Origin: Haliclona indistincta
Taxonomy: Eukaryota; Porifera; Demospongiae; Haplosclerida; Chalinidae
Reading direction: 5' to 3'
DNA: 64,000 bases
Assembly: GCA_964017065.1 (NCBI GenBank)
Contig: OZ024785.1
Coordinates: 2,995,142 to 3,059,141, forward strand
The translations under genes were made by a program, and so were the position numbers. The notes under the pieces are model-generated. The model saw only the letters and a program-made list of their open reading frames with translations, did no database searches and was not told the DNA's origin. Below, piece after piece: positions 8,376 to 20,543 of this stretch (its first letter is position 1; the number at the start of each line of letters is the position of its first letter).

Positions 8376-11300
8376 ATGTTTGGCAGTGCCAGCAGTTTCT
8401 GCTGTCACAGTCACTTACCGTTCTTTCTAGGACTACTGGCTCTTCTAATGGCGGTGTTTGCTACAGACGACCTAGTAGACGCGGAACAGCCAGGACCATG
8501 CAGTGAGTTGGCAGCACCTTGTATGTGTGCCTTCAGGCGCTAACTAAACCTCACAACTTTGAGCAGTTGTTAATGCCTATCGTTTTATACACAAACACTA
8601 CCATTCTCTAGAGCCGTGTCGTGTGTTGTTTCCATCGATCATGTATGTACTGTATCAGATCATCTGATATGCTTGCTCTTTTAGTCACCACCCTAGCTGG
8701 CTGTCTAAGCCTGTCTTATACTGGACAGAATCCCATTTAGTGAACCACCTTGTTATTTTCTTCTCCACTTTTGAATAAACAAAAGTTACAAAAACTGACT
8801 AATGTTCAGTTGTAAGGTCTGTAGTGTGTAGGTTAGTATTGTTAGATGAGCAGAGAGGTAGCATGTGTTGAAACAAAGGGATCGAAATTAAATAATTAGA
8901 TCATCTAACATAATGATATCTGTATTTACTAACTATGTAATGAGTTCATCTTTGTACTTTGCTCATCTCAGCAATTACTGTCTGTACTTCAACCTGCATG
9001 ATGACCTTACCTAGTCACTGAGTAACTGATGTATCTTTATCACTTCATTTGCAGTTCTTGGACATGTACCTGATCAGACAGTATGGCTGAATGGTAATCT
9101 CACCATAATGGTCAACGCCACCGAGGACTGCCATACCATTGTTCCGTTCCGTGATGGTGATTGGGTGAATTATGTTCCAAGACCATCCAATATTACTGAT
9201 CTGCATATAATTGACGTATTATCAATTGATGAGCGGTTCAACAACGCTACTATGACACTAAGAGCGACAGACTCGGCAGGGAGTGTACTTAACTCAACCG
9301 AGTTCAAAGTCTACACAGTAGGTATGTTGTGATAAGTGCTACTTCAGCATACTATGCACACACACAAATTCCTTCCTAACTTATCCATGTGGTCAGCATG
9401 TGGTGGTACATGTATACTGAATCTCTCTCTCTCTCTCATGTCAAGTGGTGTTTACAGTAGAGTCTAAGGGCTATAGTGTTTATTCATAACGAGTGTGGTA
9501 ATGTCAAGTGCCTCTTAGATAACATGGTAATAATGCTTATTCTGACATTCCAAGAGCATAATCTGACCTCAATAGCTGTTTGTGTGAGTGTGTGTGTGTG
9601 ACACAATTCTGTGTCTGGACCGTTTATCAGTTGATGTTCAGCAACTACTCTACTATTGTTTAGTATGTTTAGATGATAGGAATGGTTTTAATTGGTAGTA
9701 CAAGTTCAATAAACTATTGAGTATTACATGTTTCCGTCTTCTTATCTCCTTGTTATTAGTGAAGTAGCTGTTGTTGTTGTATAAGTGTTTTATGGTCATG
9801 TGACCAGGAATGGTATAACTGTCTGGGAATGACTTTGATATTAAACTGGTATCCTTCATAGTAGCTGATGGTAAATTCCAGTGCCATACAAATTGTGGTT
9901 TGTGTGTTCCCTGTTTTAAAGGTCACTTATATACAATTATGGATTCTATTGATCCGATCCAATGATCAGTAGGCTAACAAATCATGTGACAGTCACATGA
10001 TGGTAAGCTTTGTGTGGTAACCAGAGGAAACCATTAAAATGACATGTTTTTTTGCTAAACTCTGGATTGTATGACAATATACTGCATGTAGCCTAGCCTA
10101 GCCGCTAACCCTCTATATCCACTATGTCTCTATAGTCCACCATTTTATACGAGGGTATCATATGTGCATTAGAGCATACCTGAACGGAGACGGCTCAGGC
10201 AAACTATGCATGTGTCCATCTTCTTTGTTTTGATGAGATCAGAACATGATAATCTTCTTCCATGGCCTTTCCAACAAGCTGTAGCATTTCAGCTTATCTA
10301 CCAGCGGGATCATTTGAAGAGTACAAAGCCCATCATTTCAGCAACCACAGTCTGTGATGAACATAGCTGGTGGTTTCCCAAGATTTGTTCCTCAATCATA
10401 TTTGACTTTGTTGATGGAAATGCGATCTACATAATAGGTAGATCTCAAAAGTTGAACTACTGAGTAAAGGAAAATAATATTGATAATAATGCACTTTCCA
10501 TATAAGTTGTACAATTAGTTGTGTGTAAAATCAACTATTAGCTGTTACTTTTTGTGTGGTAACCAAATGTTGTCTTTCCTAAACTGTGATTGTAAGACAA
10601 TATACTGCATGTAGCCTAGCCTGTTCTCTTGCGTTTTGTACTTTATTATCTTGTCTACTGAATGTTTCCGTGATCATGTGACAATGAATACCATTGTGTT
10701 GATTCTACATTGTAACACAACTTTCTCACGGTCTCATGTGAAGAAGATCAAAGCTTCCTACTCCATTGGGGTCTGTGATATTAACCACCCCACATAGACT
10801 CACATAGCTGACTAGGTGCATTCCAGTGCCATGATAAGGATATGACCTACATGTTGATGATAGTTATTCATAACACCTGATGTATTGGTATAATTATGAA
10901 GCTGTGCTAAGATCATCCGACTGCTAGCTGCATGGTCATGTATGCTATACACATAGTGAGAGGCTTCCATGTTCTATGTAGCTCATGTGTGTCCAGTGAA
11001 GAATGACTAGCATAACACGATATTGTGTCAATATTGCATTGGGTAGTGTTTATATCTAGGATTATATATTAGTCTAGGGTATTGTAGAAGTAGTCACTGT
11101 TCTTGAGATTATGTTACTCTATCATAATAATGAAGATTATCATTGTGCTAACATCAAATGTTCCATTGGACTACTCATAGCATAGTTCAGTGATGCACCA
11201 ATGCTTGGGTTAATTTTAGAATAGCTCTATGTACACTATTTTTAGCAACAATGTGATTTATTTCAAAAGTAGCAAATAGCTAGATGTGTACTATTATTAG

Positions 11301-11497
11301 CATTATTTTTATAATAATATAACAAAGCTAGATGCTAATTTTTATAATAATATAACAAAGCTAGATGCTAAGTGCCTTACAAGGAGATGTCTTGAGTGTG
11401 TGTGTACATGGACATCTCCCATTGTTGTTCTATCTGTATCAACTCAAACATACTTGCACAGATGAAGTATTGACTAAACTTCCCCTCTCTCTTATAC

Positions 11498-11585
<88 letters not shown>

Positions 11586-12851
11586 ATAATGTCAGTGCTG
11601 TCACTAACTTGAGCTACTCTAGTAACTGTACCTACACCAATGTGTGGTGGCTCCCTCCCTACTCACAAGGACTGAAGGTCACAGACTACTACTATGAGCT
11701 CAGACTGAATAACACGATAGTTGAGAGCGGAGTGACGGTCGATCCCTGTGTGGTGTTCAACCTCACTACTCTACCAGCTAATGAACCCGGATGTGTGTCG
11801 GTATGGGCACGTGCCCCTCCTGGGAATGGGACTGTGACCAATACTTCAATGGTAGCTGCTTTAGGTAAGCCCTAGCTAGCTACAGCAGACCCTCAATAAT
11901 CCTTGTACCAGTAGCTACAGTAGACCCTCACTAATCTGAACAGCCTTGTACCAGTAGCTACAGTAGACCCTCACTAATCTGAACAGCCTTGTACCAGTAG
12001 CTACAGTAGACCCTCACTAATCTGAACAGCCTTGTACCAGTAGCTACAGTAGACCCTCACTAATCTGAACAGCCTTGTACCAGTAGCTACAGTAGACCCT
12101 CACTCATCTGAACAGCCTTGTACCAGTAGCTACAGTAGACCCTCACTAATCTGAACAGCCTTGTACCAGTAGCTACAGTAGACCCTCACTAATCTGAACA
12201 GCCTTGTACCAGTAGCTACAGTAGACCCTCACTAATCTGAACAGCCTTGTACCAGTAGCTACAGTAGACCCTCACTAATCTGAACAGCCTTGTACCAGTA
12301 GCTACAGTAGACCCTCACTAATCTGAACAGCCTTGTACCAGTAGCTACAGTAGACCCTCACTAATCTGAACAGCCTTGTACCAGTAGCTACAGTAGACCC
12401 TCACAGCCTAGCTTGTACTAATAGCTAGAGTAGCTCTTCCCTAGTTCTTAGGTTTAGCTTCAAGCTTGTGTTTGTTTCATGAAATCATTGTCGTTCTCTC
12501 TAGCTCCTAATGTAAGCTATGACAGCGTTGAAGTCATTATTGCATCTCAGAAACAGAAAGCCATCCTCGTCTTTGTTGGACTGGTGAGCTAGCTACACAC
12601 ACTTCACTATTCTATAAGATAACCTCAATCTGTCTTCAGGTCGATCAGTCTTGTCCTGCTTCACACCCTACTGGTGCCAATATCAGTTTTTCATGTCTGC
12701 TGGATAAACACTCTGTACGACCAGTTGTCAATGGGACTACATTAGAGATCTACAGTGATGCTATTGATACTGGTTATACTAACTGCAGTGTGACTGTGAC
12801 CAGTATCAATCTCTCTGGCGAGAACACCAGTCAATCATTCATGTTCAGTAA

Positions 12852-12894
<43 letters not shown>

Positions 12895-12899
12895 GTGTG

Positions 12900-12938
<39 letters not shown>

Positions 12939-14989
12939 ATGTGCATGTGCGTGTATGTGTGTGTGTGTGTGTGTGCATGTGTGTGTGTGTGCATGTGTGC
13001 ATGTGTGTGGGTGCCCTGGTGGTTCAACTGGTAGAGTCCCCAGAGGACACTGGTTCGAATCCCAGGGCAGGAGGAAAAAAAGAACAACAAAAAACATCAC
13101 AAGTACTCCAGCCCACCAGCCCACCCATCTTTAAAACGGGTACCTGGTCTTGTACTGGGGGAGCAAAGCACACCGACTGTGTCTCATTGTACCACTAATG
13201 GTAGTGGTGGGACTACAGGGTGCCCACACCGGCAGTGGGAGGCATGGTTGGTACCTCCTGCGAGTTCCTTGCCCGGGCTCCAGGAGTGCTCATAGCACCG
13301 GCACATCGTACCTGCTTAGTGCACAGGTGCCCTGGCTTGTCCAGGAACGCGTGACCTGTAATAGGCAGCGAGAGGCTTTGCTTTTGCTTTTTTTGTGTGC
13401 ATGTGTGTGTGTGCGTGTGTGTGTGTGTGCGTGTGTGTGTGTGTGTGTGCGCGCATGTGTGTGCGTGTGTGTGTGTGCTCGTGTGTGTGTGTGTGTGTGT
13501 GTAGCTGTGTACGTGTGTGTGTGCATGCGTGCGTGTACAAAAATTGATCACTACAAATCTACATGCAGGTTCCACTGACGTGCAACAATTAGTTGCCAGA
13601 CCTTCAAACATCACAGGTGCAATAGACCTATGGATTGTGCTAGCCAGGAACTCCAGCCAACAACCAAAAGAGATCGTCGTGAACATATTTGACTCTCACG
13701 GGATACTAGTGACTAGCACAACACCAAACAGATCACTTCAGGAGAGGGTGTTTACAGCAACAACAAAAATTCTTCCGATAGGCTGGTACACCGTCAGTGT
13801 ACTATCCTGTTACAACAAGTCACTTACTATAAATGAAACCGTCAATATCACTCGCTCGAATTATTCTACTCCTTCTCTCACTCCCTTTCCGTCACCGTCA
13901 CCATCCTCCAGTCCTGCTCCTTCAACCACACCTGTCCCATCTTCCACAGGTGTACCCACCCCAACTAACAGTGAGTGAAAATAACTGATATGCTACTGAT
14001 TTTTTATGTAATAATTTTTTTTTCTCTTTTAGGTAATCTTGGAATAATTATTGGTGTTTCTGTTGGTTGTAAGTTAGATGTTATATTTTTACAACCTTTG
14101 ATCTTCTGTTTCTTTTAGTTGTGATACTACTAGTGCTGGGAATCATCATAATTGTGATTGTGAGCATTTGTGTTTATTTGAGATGTCGTCGAAAAGGATC
14201 CTTTGATGTTTCGTCTCATAGCAGATCAACAGGACAAAGATCTAGTCATGTGAGCCCTAATTTTGTCAGACACCAGACAGTTACTGCAGCTGTATCTTGC
14301 CTCCATTAGAGGAGACCTAGTAGACCGGTTCAAGTTAATGCCGGTGACTATGATGATGACAACAGCGTGATGGTATCATCAGAAGGGGGCATAACCAGAC
14401 CACGTGCTATATCCCCTGGGCAATTCACATCCTCTCTGCCTTCACCACCAACTGAGCAATATCTTTCAACACAACATGAAGCATCAACTCCTGACATGCA
14501 GCTTCCTCTGGTATGATTACACAATTCAAGTCTATAGTTACGCAACTTGTCTCTTTGTTTAGATCTCGAACAACTCTCTCCCGGTACCTTCAGCCGGTTC
14601 TCAAATAGTGACCTCTCAGACTACAACATTCACTGAGGACAGCACTGTTAATTCAGATCAACCACTGATAGGACCAAGTCACTCTGTAAGATTGTTTTCC
14701 GTCTTATAATCTTATATTCATGTTTGTTCTTCAGTCCTACACTCCTCCTCCATCACTACCAGCTGTGCGTAGTATTCCTGCAGTACCACAGCGCCCAGTT
14801 GAAGAAACCACAACAACAGCTGATTCAGAACAACATCTTCTACCAGTAAGACCAATTTCTAGCTGCGCAGACACACACACACACACAGACACACTAGTGT
14901 AACATTTTAATTTTTTCTCTACTCTCTATTAGTCGGAGAGGAGTGAGCTGGGGTACCAATCTGAAGGAGTACAGGAGTCTAGTAGATAA
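8376..14989 (+). CDS. Ig-FN3 transmembrane receptor with proline-rich tail (receptor 4)
   Basis: Twelve exons give about 673 aa: 8376-8502, 9055-9321, 11586-11864, 12504-12583, 12640-12847, 13569-13970, 14033-14068, 14119-14249, 14310-14510, 14563-14685, 14735-14845 and 14933-14989. The ATG at 8376 is in a different frame from the longer open frame around it. It starts a clear signal peptide (core [14 protein letters not shown]), and every junction keeps phase. Exon 2 is Ig-like ([18 protein letters not shown]), exon 3 FN3 (WWLPPYS), and exons 4-5 the spacer domain (VDQSCP). Exon 6 is a beta domain ending in a Pro/Ser/Thr stalk. Exon 8 holds the transmembrane helix with an RCRRK stop. The cytoplasmic exons are Pro/Ser/Thr-rich ([13 protein letters not shown]), suggesting SH3-type ligands. 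The exon plan matches the tyrosine-tail receptors, so this is a divergent member of the family. Confidence 0.8.
9322..11585 (+). other. large intron of receptor 4
   Basis: The 2.26 kb intron is homologous in large part to 16505-17830 downstream of the second copy, so it was duplicated with exons 1-2. It holds short CT and TG runs and an AT-rich direct duplication near 11300-11365. I see no gene in it. Confidence 0.6.
11500..11584 (+). repeat. (CT)n microsatellite forming a 3' splice site tract
   Basis: About 42 CT units run directly into CAG at 11583-11585 and then the FN3 exon. The microsatellite itself serves as the polypyrimidine tract of receptor 4 intron 2. Confidence 0.85.
11877..12417 (+). 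repeat. 43 bp minisatellite, about 12 copies
   Basis: The unit contains ACAGTAGACCCTCACTAATC, TGAACAGCC and TTGTACCAGTAGCT, 43 bp in all, and copies are nearly identical. It lies in receptor 4 intron 3. The ACAGTAGACCCTCACTAATC part resembles pogo/Tigger-type terminal repeats, so a transposon end may have seeded it (inference). Confidence 0.85.
12855..13009 (+). repeat. TG microsatellite, left of SINE
   Basis: Interrupted (TG)n with GC and CA variants, in receptor 4 intron 5. It resumes after the SINE at 13397. Confidence 0.85.
13010..13394 (+). mobile_element. tRNA-derived SINE
   Basis: The 5' end reads GCCCTGGTGGTTCAACTGG (box A-like) and then GGTTCGAATCCC, a perfect RNA polymerase III box B. 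GCCCTGG is complementary to CCAGGGC just after box B, as in a tRNA acceptor stem. The tRNA-like part is only about 57 nt, so it is not a functional tRNA. A GC-rich body of about 320 bp unlike the host sequence follows. TG microsatellite lies on both sides, so the target-site duplication cannot be read. Confidence 0.7.
13397..13505 (+). repeat. TG microsatellite, right of SINE
   Basis: Continuation of the interrupted TG repeat after the SINE, ending about 60 bp before receptor 4 exon 6. Confidence 0.85.
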
Positions 14990-15609
14990 TTGCTATAAAT
15001 TTCTAGCAGAGACATCATGACTATTTCATTCGTTATTCACAATAGCAGCAACTAGCACATTTGGTTGATGTTTTTATGCACCAATAATGATATAATGTAT
15101 AATAAATTACTGAAAATGAACTACTCTAGCATACATGTACTGTTATGCAGGAACTTCACTCACCCACCGCATCATGTGCACCAGTGCTGGAAATCGTGAG
15201 AGTGTGTACAGTCACTTGCTTGTAGTTGTACAATCGATGCATTCACAGCAACCCTCATCATTATATCAAGTGACAAATCCTATTCCTAATCGAGGTAGTA
15301 GCCTCGACTAGGAAAGTATCAAGTATAGTACATGATCACTTATTGCAACACTAAATCAGACCAGTTGCATGCTTGTTCCATTCTAGTTCCCGCCTATTCT
15401 AATCAACGCTCACTATCCGGCCTTATAATTATAATACGTTATTGAAGAAGATGTGCGCGCGCGTGGTGCGCATTGCTCGTAAAAATTCTAGAACCCTAAG
15501 CTGATGCAAGAAATGGGAGTCCTAGCTATAAAATTCGAGTCGCGTAAGCTTAAGAACCACAGGTTCATACTGAATCGTCGTCGTTGTTGGACTAGTCGGA
15601 TGATAGACA
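14990..15609. other. intergenic and 5' flank of receptor 5
   Basis: 3' flank of receptor 4, with an AATAAA-like site at about 15101. From about 15366 it matches the flank of receptor 4 at 8157-8375 (CGCCTATTCTAATCAACGCT and CTATCCGGCC). That shared region is the likely promoter and 5' UTR of both genes. Confidence 0.5.
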
Positions 15610-16504
15610 ATGTTTGGCAGTGCCAGCAGTTTTCGCTGTCATCTCTTGATCTCTCTAGGACTGGCTCTTCTAATGGCGGTGTTTGCTACAGACGACCTAG
15701 TAGACGCCGAACAGCCAGGACCATGCAGTGAGTTGGCAGCACCTTGTACACACATCATGTGTGCCTTCAGGCGCTAACTGAACCTCACAGCTTTGATCTG
15801 TGATTAGCAGTTGTTAATGCCTATCGTTTTATACACAGACAGACACTACCATTGTCTAGAGCCGTGTCGTGTGTTGTCTCTACCATGTCACTCGATCATG
15901 TATATATTGTATCAGATCATCAGACGTGCTTGCTCTTTTTTCACTGACTGTCCCATTTAGTGACCCGCCTTGTTATTTTTTTCTTCTAAATATACAAAAA
16001 CTCGGTTGTGAGGTCTGTAGTGTGTAGGTTAGTATTGTTAGATGAGCAGAGAGTTAGCATGTGTTGAAATGTATGGAAACAAAGGGAACATAATTAATAA
16101 TTAGATCATCTAACATGTGATATCTGTATTTACTAACTATGTAATGAGTTCATCTTTGTACTTTGCTCATCTCAGCAAATACTGTCTGTACTTTAACCTG
16201 CATGATGACCTTACTTCATCTTCTATCACTTCATTTGCAGTTCTTGGACATATAGCAGATCAGACAGTATGGCTGAATGGTAATCTCACCATAATGTTCA
16301 ACGCCACCGAGGGCTGTGAAATTCTCAATCTGTATCGTAATAAGGATTGGGTGACTTTTTCTCAAAGGCCATCCAATGCTGATCTGCACACATTTGATGT
16401 TCCATCCATTGATGAGCGGTTCAACAACGCTACTATGACACTGAGAGCAACAAACTCATCAGGAAGTGTACTTAACTCAACTGAGTTCAAAGTCTACACA
16501 GTAG
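15610..16504 (+). CDS. signal peptide and Ig exons of a receptor-4-like gene (receptor 5, partial)
   Basis: Exon 15610-15727 starts MFGSASSF and has a hydrophobic core ending [10 protein letters not shown]. Exon 16241-16504 encodes an Ig-like domain (VWLNGN, EGCEI, TMTLRATNSSGS). Both match receptor 4 closely, with the same phase-1 junctions and a GT donor (gttagt) at 16505. No FN3 exon follows before the N gap at 18644. The downstream phase-1 exon at 20544 is compatible, so this head may belong to the Death-domain gene at 20544-23547. If not, the gene is truncated. Long-read RNA would decide. Confidence 0.65.
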
Positions 16505-16599
16505 GTTAGTTCTTGTTGTGATAAGGACTACAGCAGCATGCTATGCATGTACACAAATTCCTTCCTAACTTATCTATGTGGTCAGCATGTGGTATTACA

Positions 16600-16694
<95 letters not shown>

Positions 16695-17835
16695 GTCTCT
16701 CTCTCTCTCATGTCAAGTGGTGTTTACTGTAGAGTCTAAGGGCTACAGTGTTTATTCATAATGAGTGTGGTAATGTCAAGTGCCTCTTAGATTACATCAT
16801 GGTAATAATGCTTATTCTGAGCATATTCTGACCTCAATACCTGTCTGTGTGAGTGTGTGTATGACACAATACTGTGTCTGGACAGTTTATCAGTTGATGT
16901 TCATCAACTACTCTACAGTATGTTTAAATGATAAGAGTTGGTAGTACAACTTCAATAAACATGATTTCTATAGAGGATTACATGTAGCTGGAGATTGTTC
17001 ATGTTTCCAGATCATGCTCCTTGTTTTAGTGGTGTTTTGTTGCTGTTGTTGTTTATATAAGTGTTTATGGTCATGTGACCTATGAATATCATTAATGTGA
17101 GCATAGCTGTCTGGGAATTTTGTTTCATGGCTTTGTTATTAAAATCCTGTCCCTCATTTCATAGCTGGTGATGGATTCCAGTGCCTACAAGTTGCATGAA
17201 CAGAGTACCAGAATACCTGTTGTGTGTTTTATAATAATGTTGTTATTCAACAACTTGTGCTTACACTGATGGTATGTAGCCTAAAATTAATTGTCCTCTT
17301 CGTAATCTGTAGCCCTGTTTCTGTTCACCCAATGCTTGTGCACTTGAACATGTGACCAGCAATGAATATCATTGATAATAATGGTGTTGTTGATTCTTCA
17401 TTGTAACACAAATTTTCTCATAGTCTCTCCTGTGAAGATTACTGAAGATCAAAGCATCCTACTCCATTGGGGCCTGTGATATTAACCATCCCACATAGCT
17501 GACCTGTGAATTCCATTGCCTATAAGGACATGACATGTTGCAGCTGCTTTCTCCCTTTATTCTTACTTGCTTGAATCTGTTGTTCATGTACTCATGTATA
17601 ATTATAGAGCCTGTAGGCTGATGTCTTTAGCAAGATAGGTCATTCACTGACTGCTCGATCACTGGTCGTTTCTTTTCATATCCTGATCTAGCTCACTTGA
17701 CATGTTACTAATGTGTACGTGTGCGGTGAAGTGTGTAGGCTATTAGCATAACACAATGTTGTCTCGATGTGTGCATTACATTGAGTGTTTCTAGTCCAGG
17801 GCTAACTGACTCCTATTTAGTCTGTTTAGTGAATA
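16505..17835 (+). other. probable intron, duplicate of receptor 4 intron 2
   Basis: Matches about 9322-11200 in order, including ACACAAATTCCTTCCTAACT and the block around TTGTAACACAAATTTTCTCA. It contains no recognised exon. Confidence 0.6.
16602..16710 (+). repeat. (CT)n microsatellite
   Basis: Roughly 50 CT units, interrupted by two TGT variants near the end. The counterpart in receptor 4 at 9422-9440 has only a few units, so the array has expanded or contracted since duplication. Confidence 0.85.
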
Positions 17836-17984
17836 CAGTGGAACCCCTCTTACAGGACACCCCTCATCCCTCTATAATGGACAATTACTGAATCCCAAAT
17901 ATAACCCACATAATGTATAATGACCAGAGGACACCCTGTCTATTTTTTGATCCCAATGGTGTCTGCCTTGGAAGGGCTCCACTG
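17836..17984. mobile_element. pogo/Tigger-type MITE
   Basis: About 149 bp, starting CAGTGGAACCCC and ending GGGCTCCACTG, with a TA dinucleotide on each side as target-site duplication. The ends match the CAGTGGAACC-type termini of pogo/Tigger elements. It is non-coding. Confidence 0.65.
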
Positions 17985-17986
17985 TA

Positions 17987-18643
17987 GTTTGGTACTGGTA
18001 TTGAGACTGAGTTGGAATATAATATTATCTCTAATAGCAGGATAATTATCACAAAGTACATGTCCTCACTTAGTATGACATTTCTGTTCAAATCGTATTA
18101 TTATCCCAAGCATCAGGGATGGATAAGACATTTTTTAGTATTCCAACAGACTTTGTGATGCAAAAATAGTACCAGGAGCGCATAATGAGTGTGAGCGCGG
18201 TAAGAAGGCAGGAGCGGGACACTCCCACGCCACTTGATTAAAAATTGCACCTCCACACATGTTGGCCGTGATTCTAAAGATAGACTTGTGATGGCCGACG
18301 GTACGGGTATGTACAGTTTCGTATTGGATGGAACTTGGCAGTTAGAGGCTCCTTGAGGTAAGCAACTGTTCGTAGAAGCTTTCTACACCAGCGATCGTGC
18401 GCAGACGATCTCCACGTGCTCGTATACCAGCTGTAGACAAACAGCCTGACGGTCCACCATCACGGATTCGACTCGTTTCTTGTTTTAACAGTATCTACTC
18501 GAGCTAGCAGACAAGCATGGTTGTCTTAAGGGGACGGTTACCACTTTGCCTCATTAAATATTCATAAAATAATATTAAATCATAGTGTGAAGACAAAAAG
18601 CGCTATAAAGCTAAGATAAGCTTTATTGAATGCACCATCGACT
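17987..18643. other. no recognised feature; GC-richer segment before the gap
   Basis: From about 18170 the sequence is GC-richer, with CACGTG-like words, and differs from the neighbouring intron-like DNA. It may be a transposon end. I see no open frame. Confidence 0.3.
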
Positions 18644-18843
18644 NNNNNNNNNNNNNNNNNNNNNNNNNNNNNNNNNNNNNNNNNNNNNNNNNNNNNNNNN
18701 NNNNNNNNNNNNNNNNNNNNNNNNNNNNNNNNNNNNNNNNNNNNNNNNNNNNNNNNNNNNNNNNNNNNNNNNNNNNNNNNNNNNNNNNNNNNNNNNNNNN
18801 NNNNNNNNNNNNNNNNNNNNNNNNNNNNNNNNNNNNNNNNNNN
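18644..18843. other. assembly gap (200 N)
   Basis: Exactly 200 N, a scaffolder-style placeholder of unknown true length. Exons of receptor 5 or of the Death-domain gene could be hidden in it. Confidence 0.99.
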
Positions 18844-19129
18844 GTCAAGTGAATATTCAGAATAGGCTCGGCAACAAAGCTTTTGAGAAACTGATGTTTA
18901 GTCGCTGTCATGATCACTTTTATTTGTTAGTTTAAAAAAAGGACAAGTGCTTATTTATAGTCCTTGGAGCACTTTATTCATGTGCTTGACTTAATGGTTA
19001 AGGAATTATTTGACAAGTACATGTACTTCAAAAAATGCTTCTAATACTTTAAAAGTGCTTGTGCTCATGCTTTAAACACACAAGTCAGTGCTTGGACCCA
19101 TCCCTGTTTCAGATTCAGTGTGCTTGCTT

Positions 19130-20004
19130 CTCAGTGTGCGAGTGGTTTGACCCGAATATAGAACGGACAAACAGAGAAGCACCAAGTCCTTCCTTTTTGC
19201 AGAAAAATTAAAAGCACTAGAATAACTGGGCAGAGCTAGCCAATTGTATGTTAAACACTTTTTGACATTTTTTGTTAAAACTACATTCAGCATCAAAGAT
19301 TAGTTTGGTTGGTAAGGATGCACAGGATCATGCTGTCAAGATTTCCAAGCTCTTTGACGTTGCAGCGACCTTTATGCGTTGTTTCCAGGCCAAACATTTA
19401 AAGAAGGTGGGGTTCCCGAGAAACTGAGGAAAATAGTCCTTGGGCTCCAGCGCTTTTGTATATTGTGCTGTAACAACCCTCATGCAGATTTTACTTAGTT
19501 AGGTACCAATGTATCTGCACAGCAAGTTTCATGAAGTTCATATGATTTCTTTCATCTGGCTTTAAATGTTTTCTTTATTTTGGTTTTTTGAGCAGAACCA
19601 CATGAACTTCATAAAACATGCTGTGCAGATGTATTGATACAAAACTAAGTAAAATCTACAATAGGGTTGCTACAGCACAATATACAAAAGCGCTAGAGTC
19701 CTACGTCTATTTCTTCAGCTTCATGGGACCCCTCCCTCTTTCAATGTGTGATCTGGACTCTGGAAACAACGCATAAAAGTCGCTGCGACGTTGAATAGCT
19801 TGGAAGTCTTGACAGTATGATTCAGTGCATCTTTACCAACAAAACTAAGCTTTGGAGCTGAATGTAGTTTAAACAAAGAGTGTGATAGTTACAATTGTCT
19901 AGCTCTGCACGGTCATTTTTAATTTTTCTGCAAGAAGGAAGTGACTTGGCACTTCTCTGTTTGTCCGTTCAATGTTCGGGTCAGACCACTAACACACTGA
20001 GACA
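19130..20004. mobile_element. foldback element with about 410 bp arms
   Basis: The left arm (TCAGTGTGCGAGTGGT, ACGGACAAACAGAGAAG, GCACAGCAAGTTTCATGAAG) recurs inverted in the right arm up to 20004, with moderate divergence. The spacer of about 50 bp is T-rich. I see no coding sequence, which fits a large non-autonomous foldback or MITE. Confidence 0.7.
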
Positions 20005-20543
20005 CCGTTGATTCTTTCATTGGAAACCAGTTTGACTACTTTAGCTCGGACACCTGGCTCTGTGTAAAGCACAAAGAGTCTTAAAGTATTTTGATCCTTA
20101 ACTTACAAATGAACAGACTTCTAGTCTTTGGCACTCTGCTAAGGATCATACAGCCTAGCTGTCATGAAGAAATTGGTTGCCAGTGACGCTAACCTTACAA
20201 TTTGGTGCACCAAAGTACGAATGATTCCATTTACATTGCCAACATAATTTTATGTGGTTTCCCCACCACTAATCCAAATGCTTTCACCATCAAATACATG
20301 CCCAGAGTCAGCCCAGAGTAATTCATTATACCATATAGTGGGTAATTTTAGAGGGTCAAATTTTGGAGAATTTTGTGTTTTGACGAATTTAATTTTGGTG
20401 TCAAGTGCCTAGAATTGCAGGTTTTGGCGAATGTTTGACGATTTGCCAAATTCACCAAAGTTTCCTCCTGCCAAAATTACAGTAGTCCATGCTTTGTTGC
20501 TATGTTTCAACATAATAATGCTATGTTTCTACTTATTTTTCAG
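20005..20543. other. intron-like or intergenic sequence before the Death-domain gene
   Basis: Includes 20329-20490 with repeated AAATTTTGGNGAATTT-type words, which looks like a small dispersed repeat. No exon is recognised before the acceptor at 20543. Confidence 0.35.

Noticed and set aside
8270..8506. 78-codon frame starting MGELARELAIN, with a copy at 15504
   Set aside because: The conserved gene start is in the +1 frame (MFGSASSF), which gives a signal peptide and a phase-1 donor; the longer frame is a shadow.
10206..10463. 85-codon frame [10 protein letters not shown]
   Set aside because: It lies inside the large intron of receptor 4, has no recognisable domain and no conserved counterpart was seen in the duplicated intron.
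11365..11604. Frames with poly Ser-Leu or Arg-Glu
   Set aside because: They come from the CT microsatellite in the intron of receptor 4.
13010..13066. Possible functional tRNA gene
   Set aside because: Box A and box B are present, but the tRNA-like part is too short and its T-stem does not pair, so a SINE head fits better.
12790..13578. Several open frames rich in Cys/Val or His/Thr
   Set aside because: They are readings of the TG microsatellite and the SINE, not genes.
18603..18935. Open frames running through X residues
   Set aside because: They span the 200 N gap and have no coding evidence.
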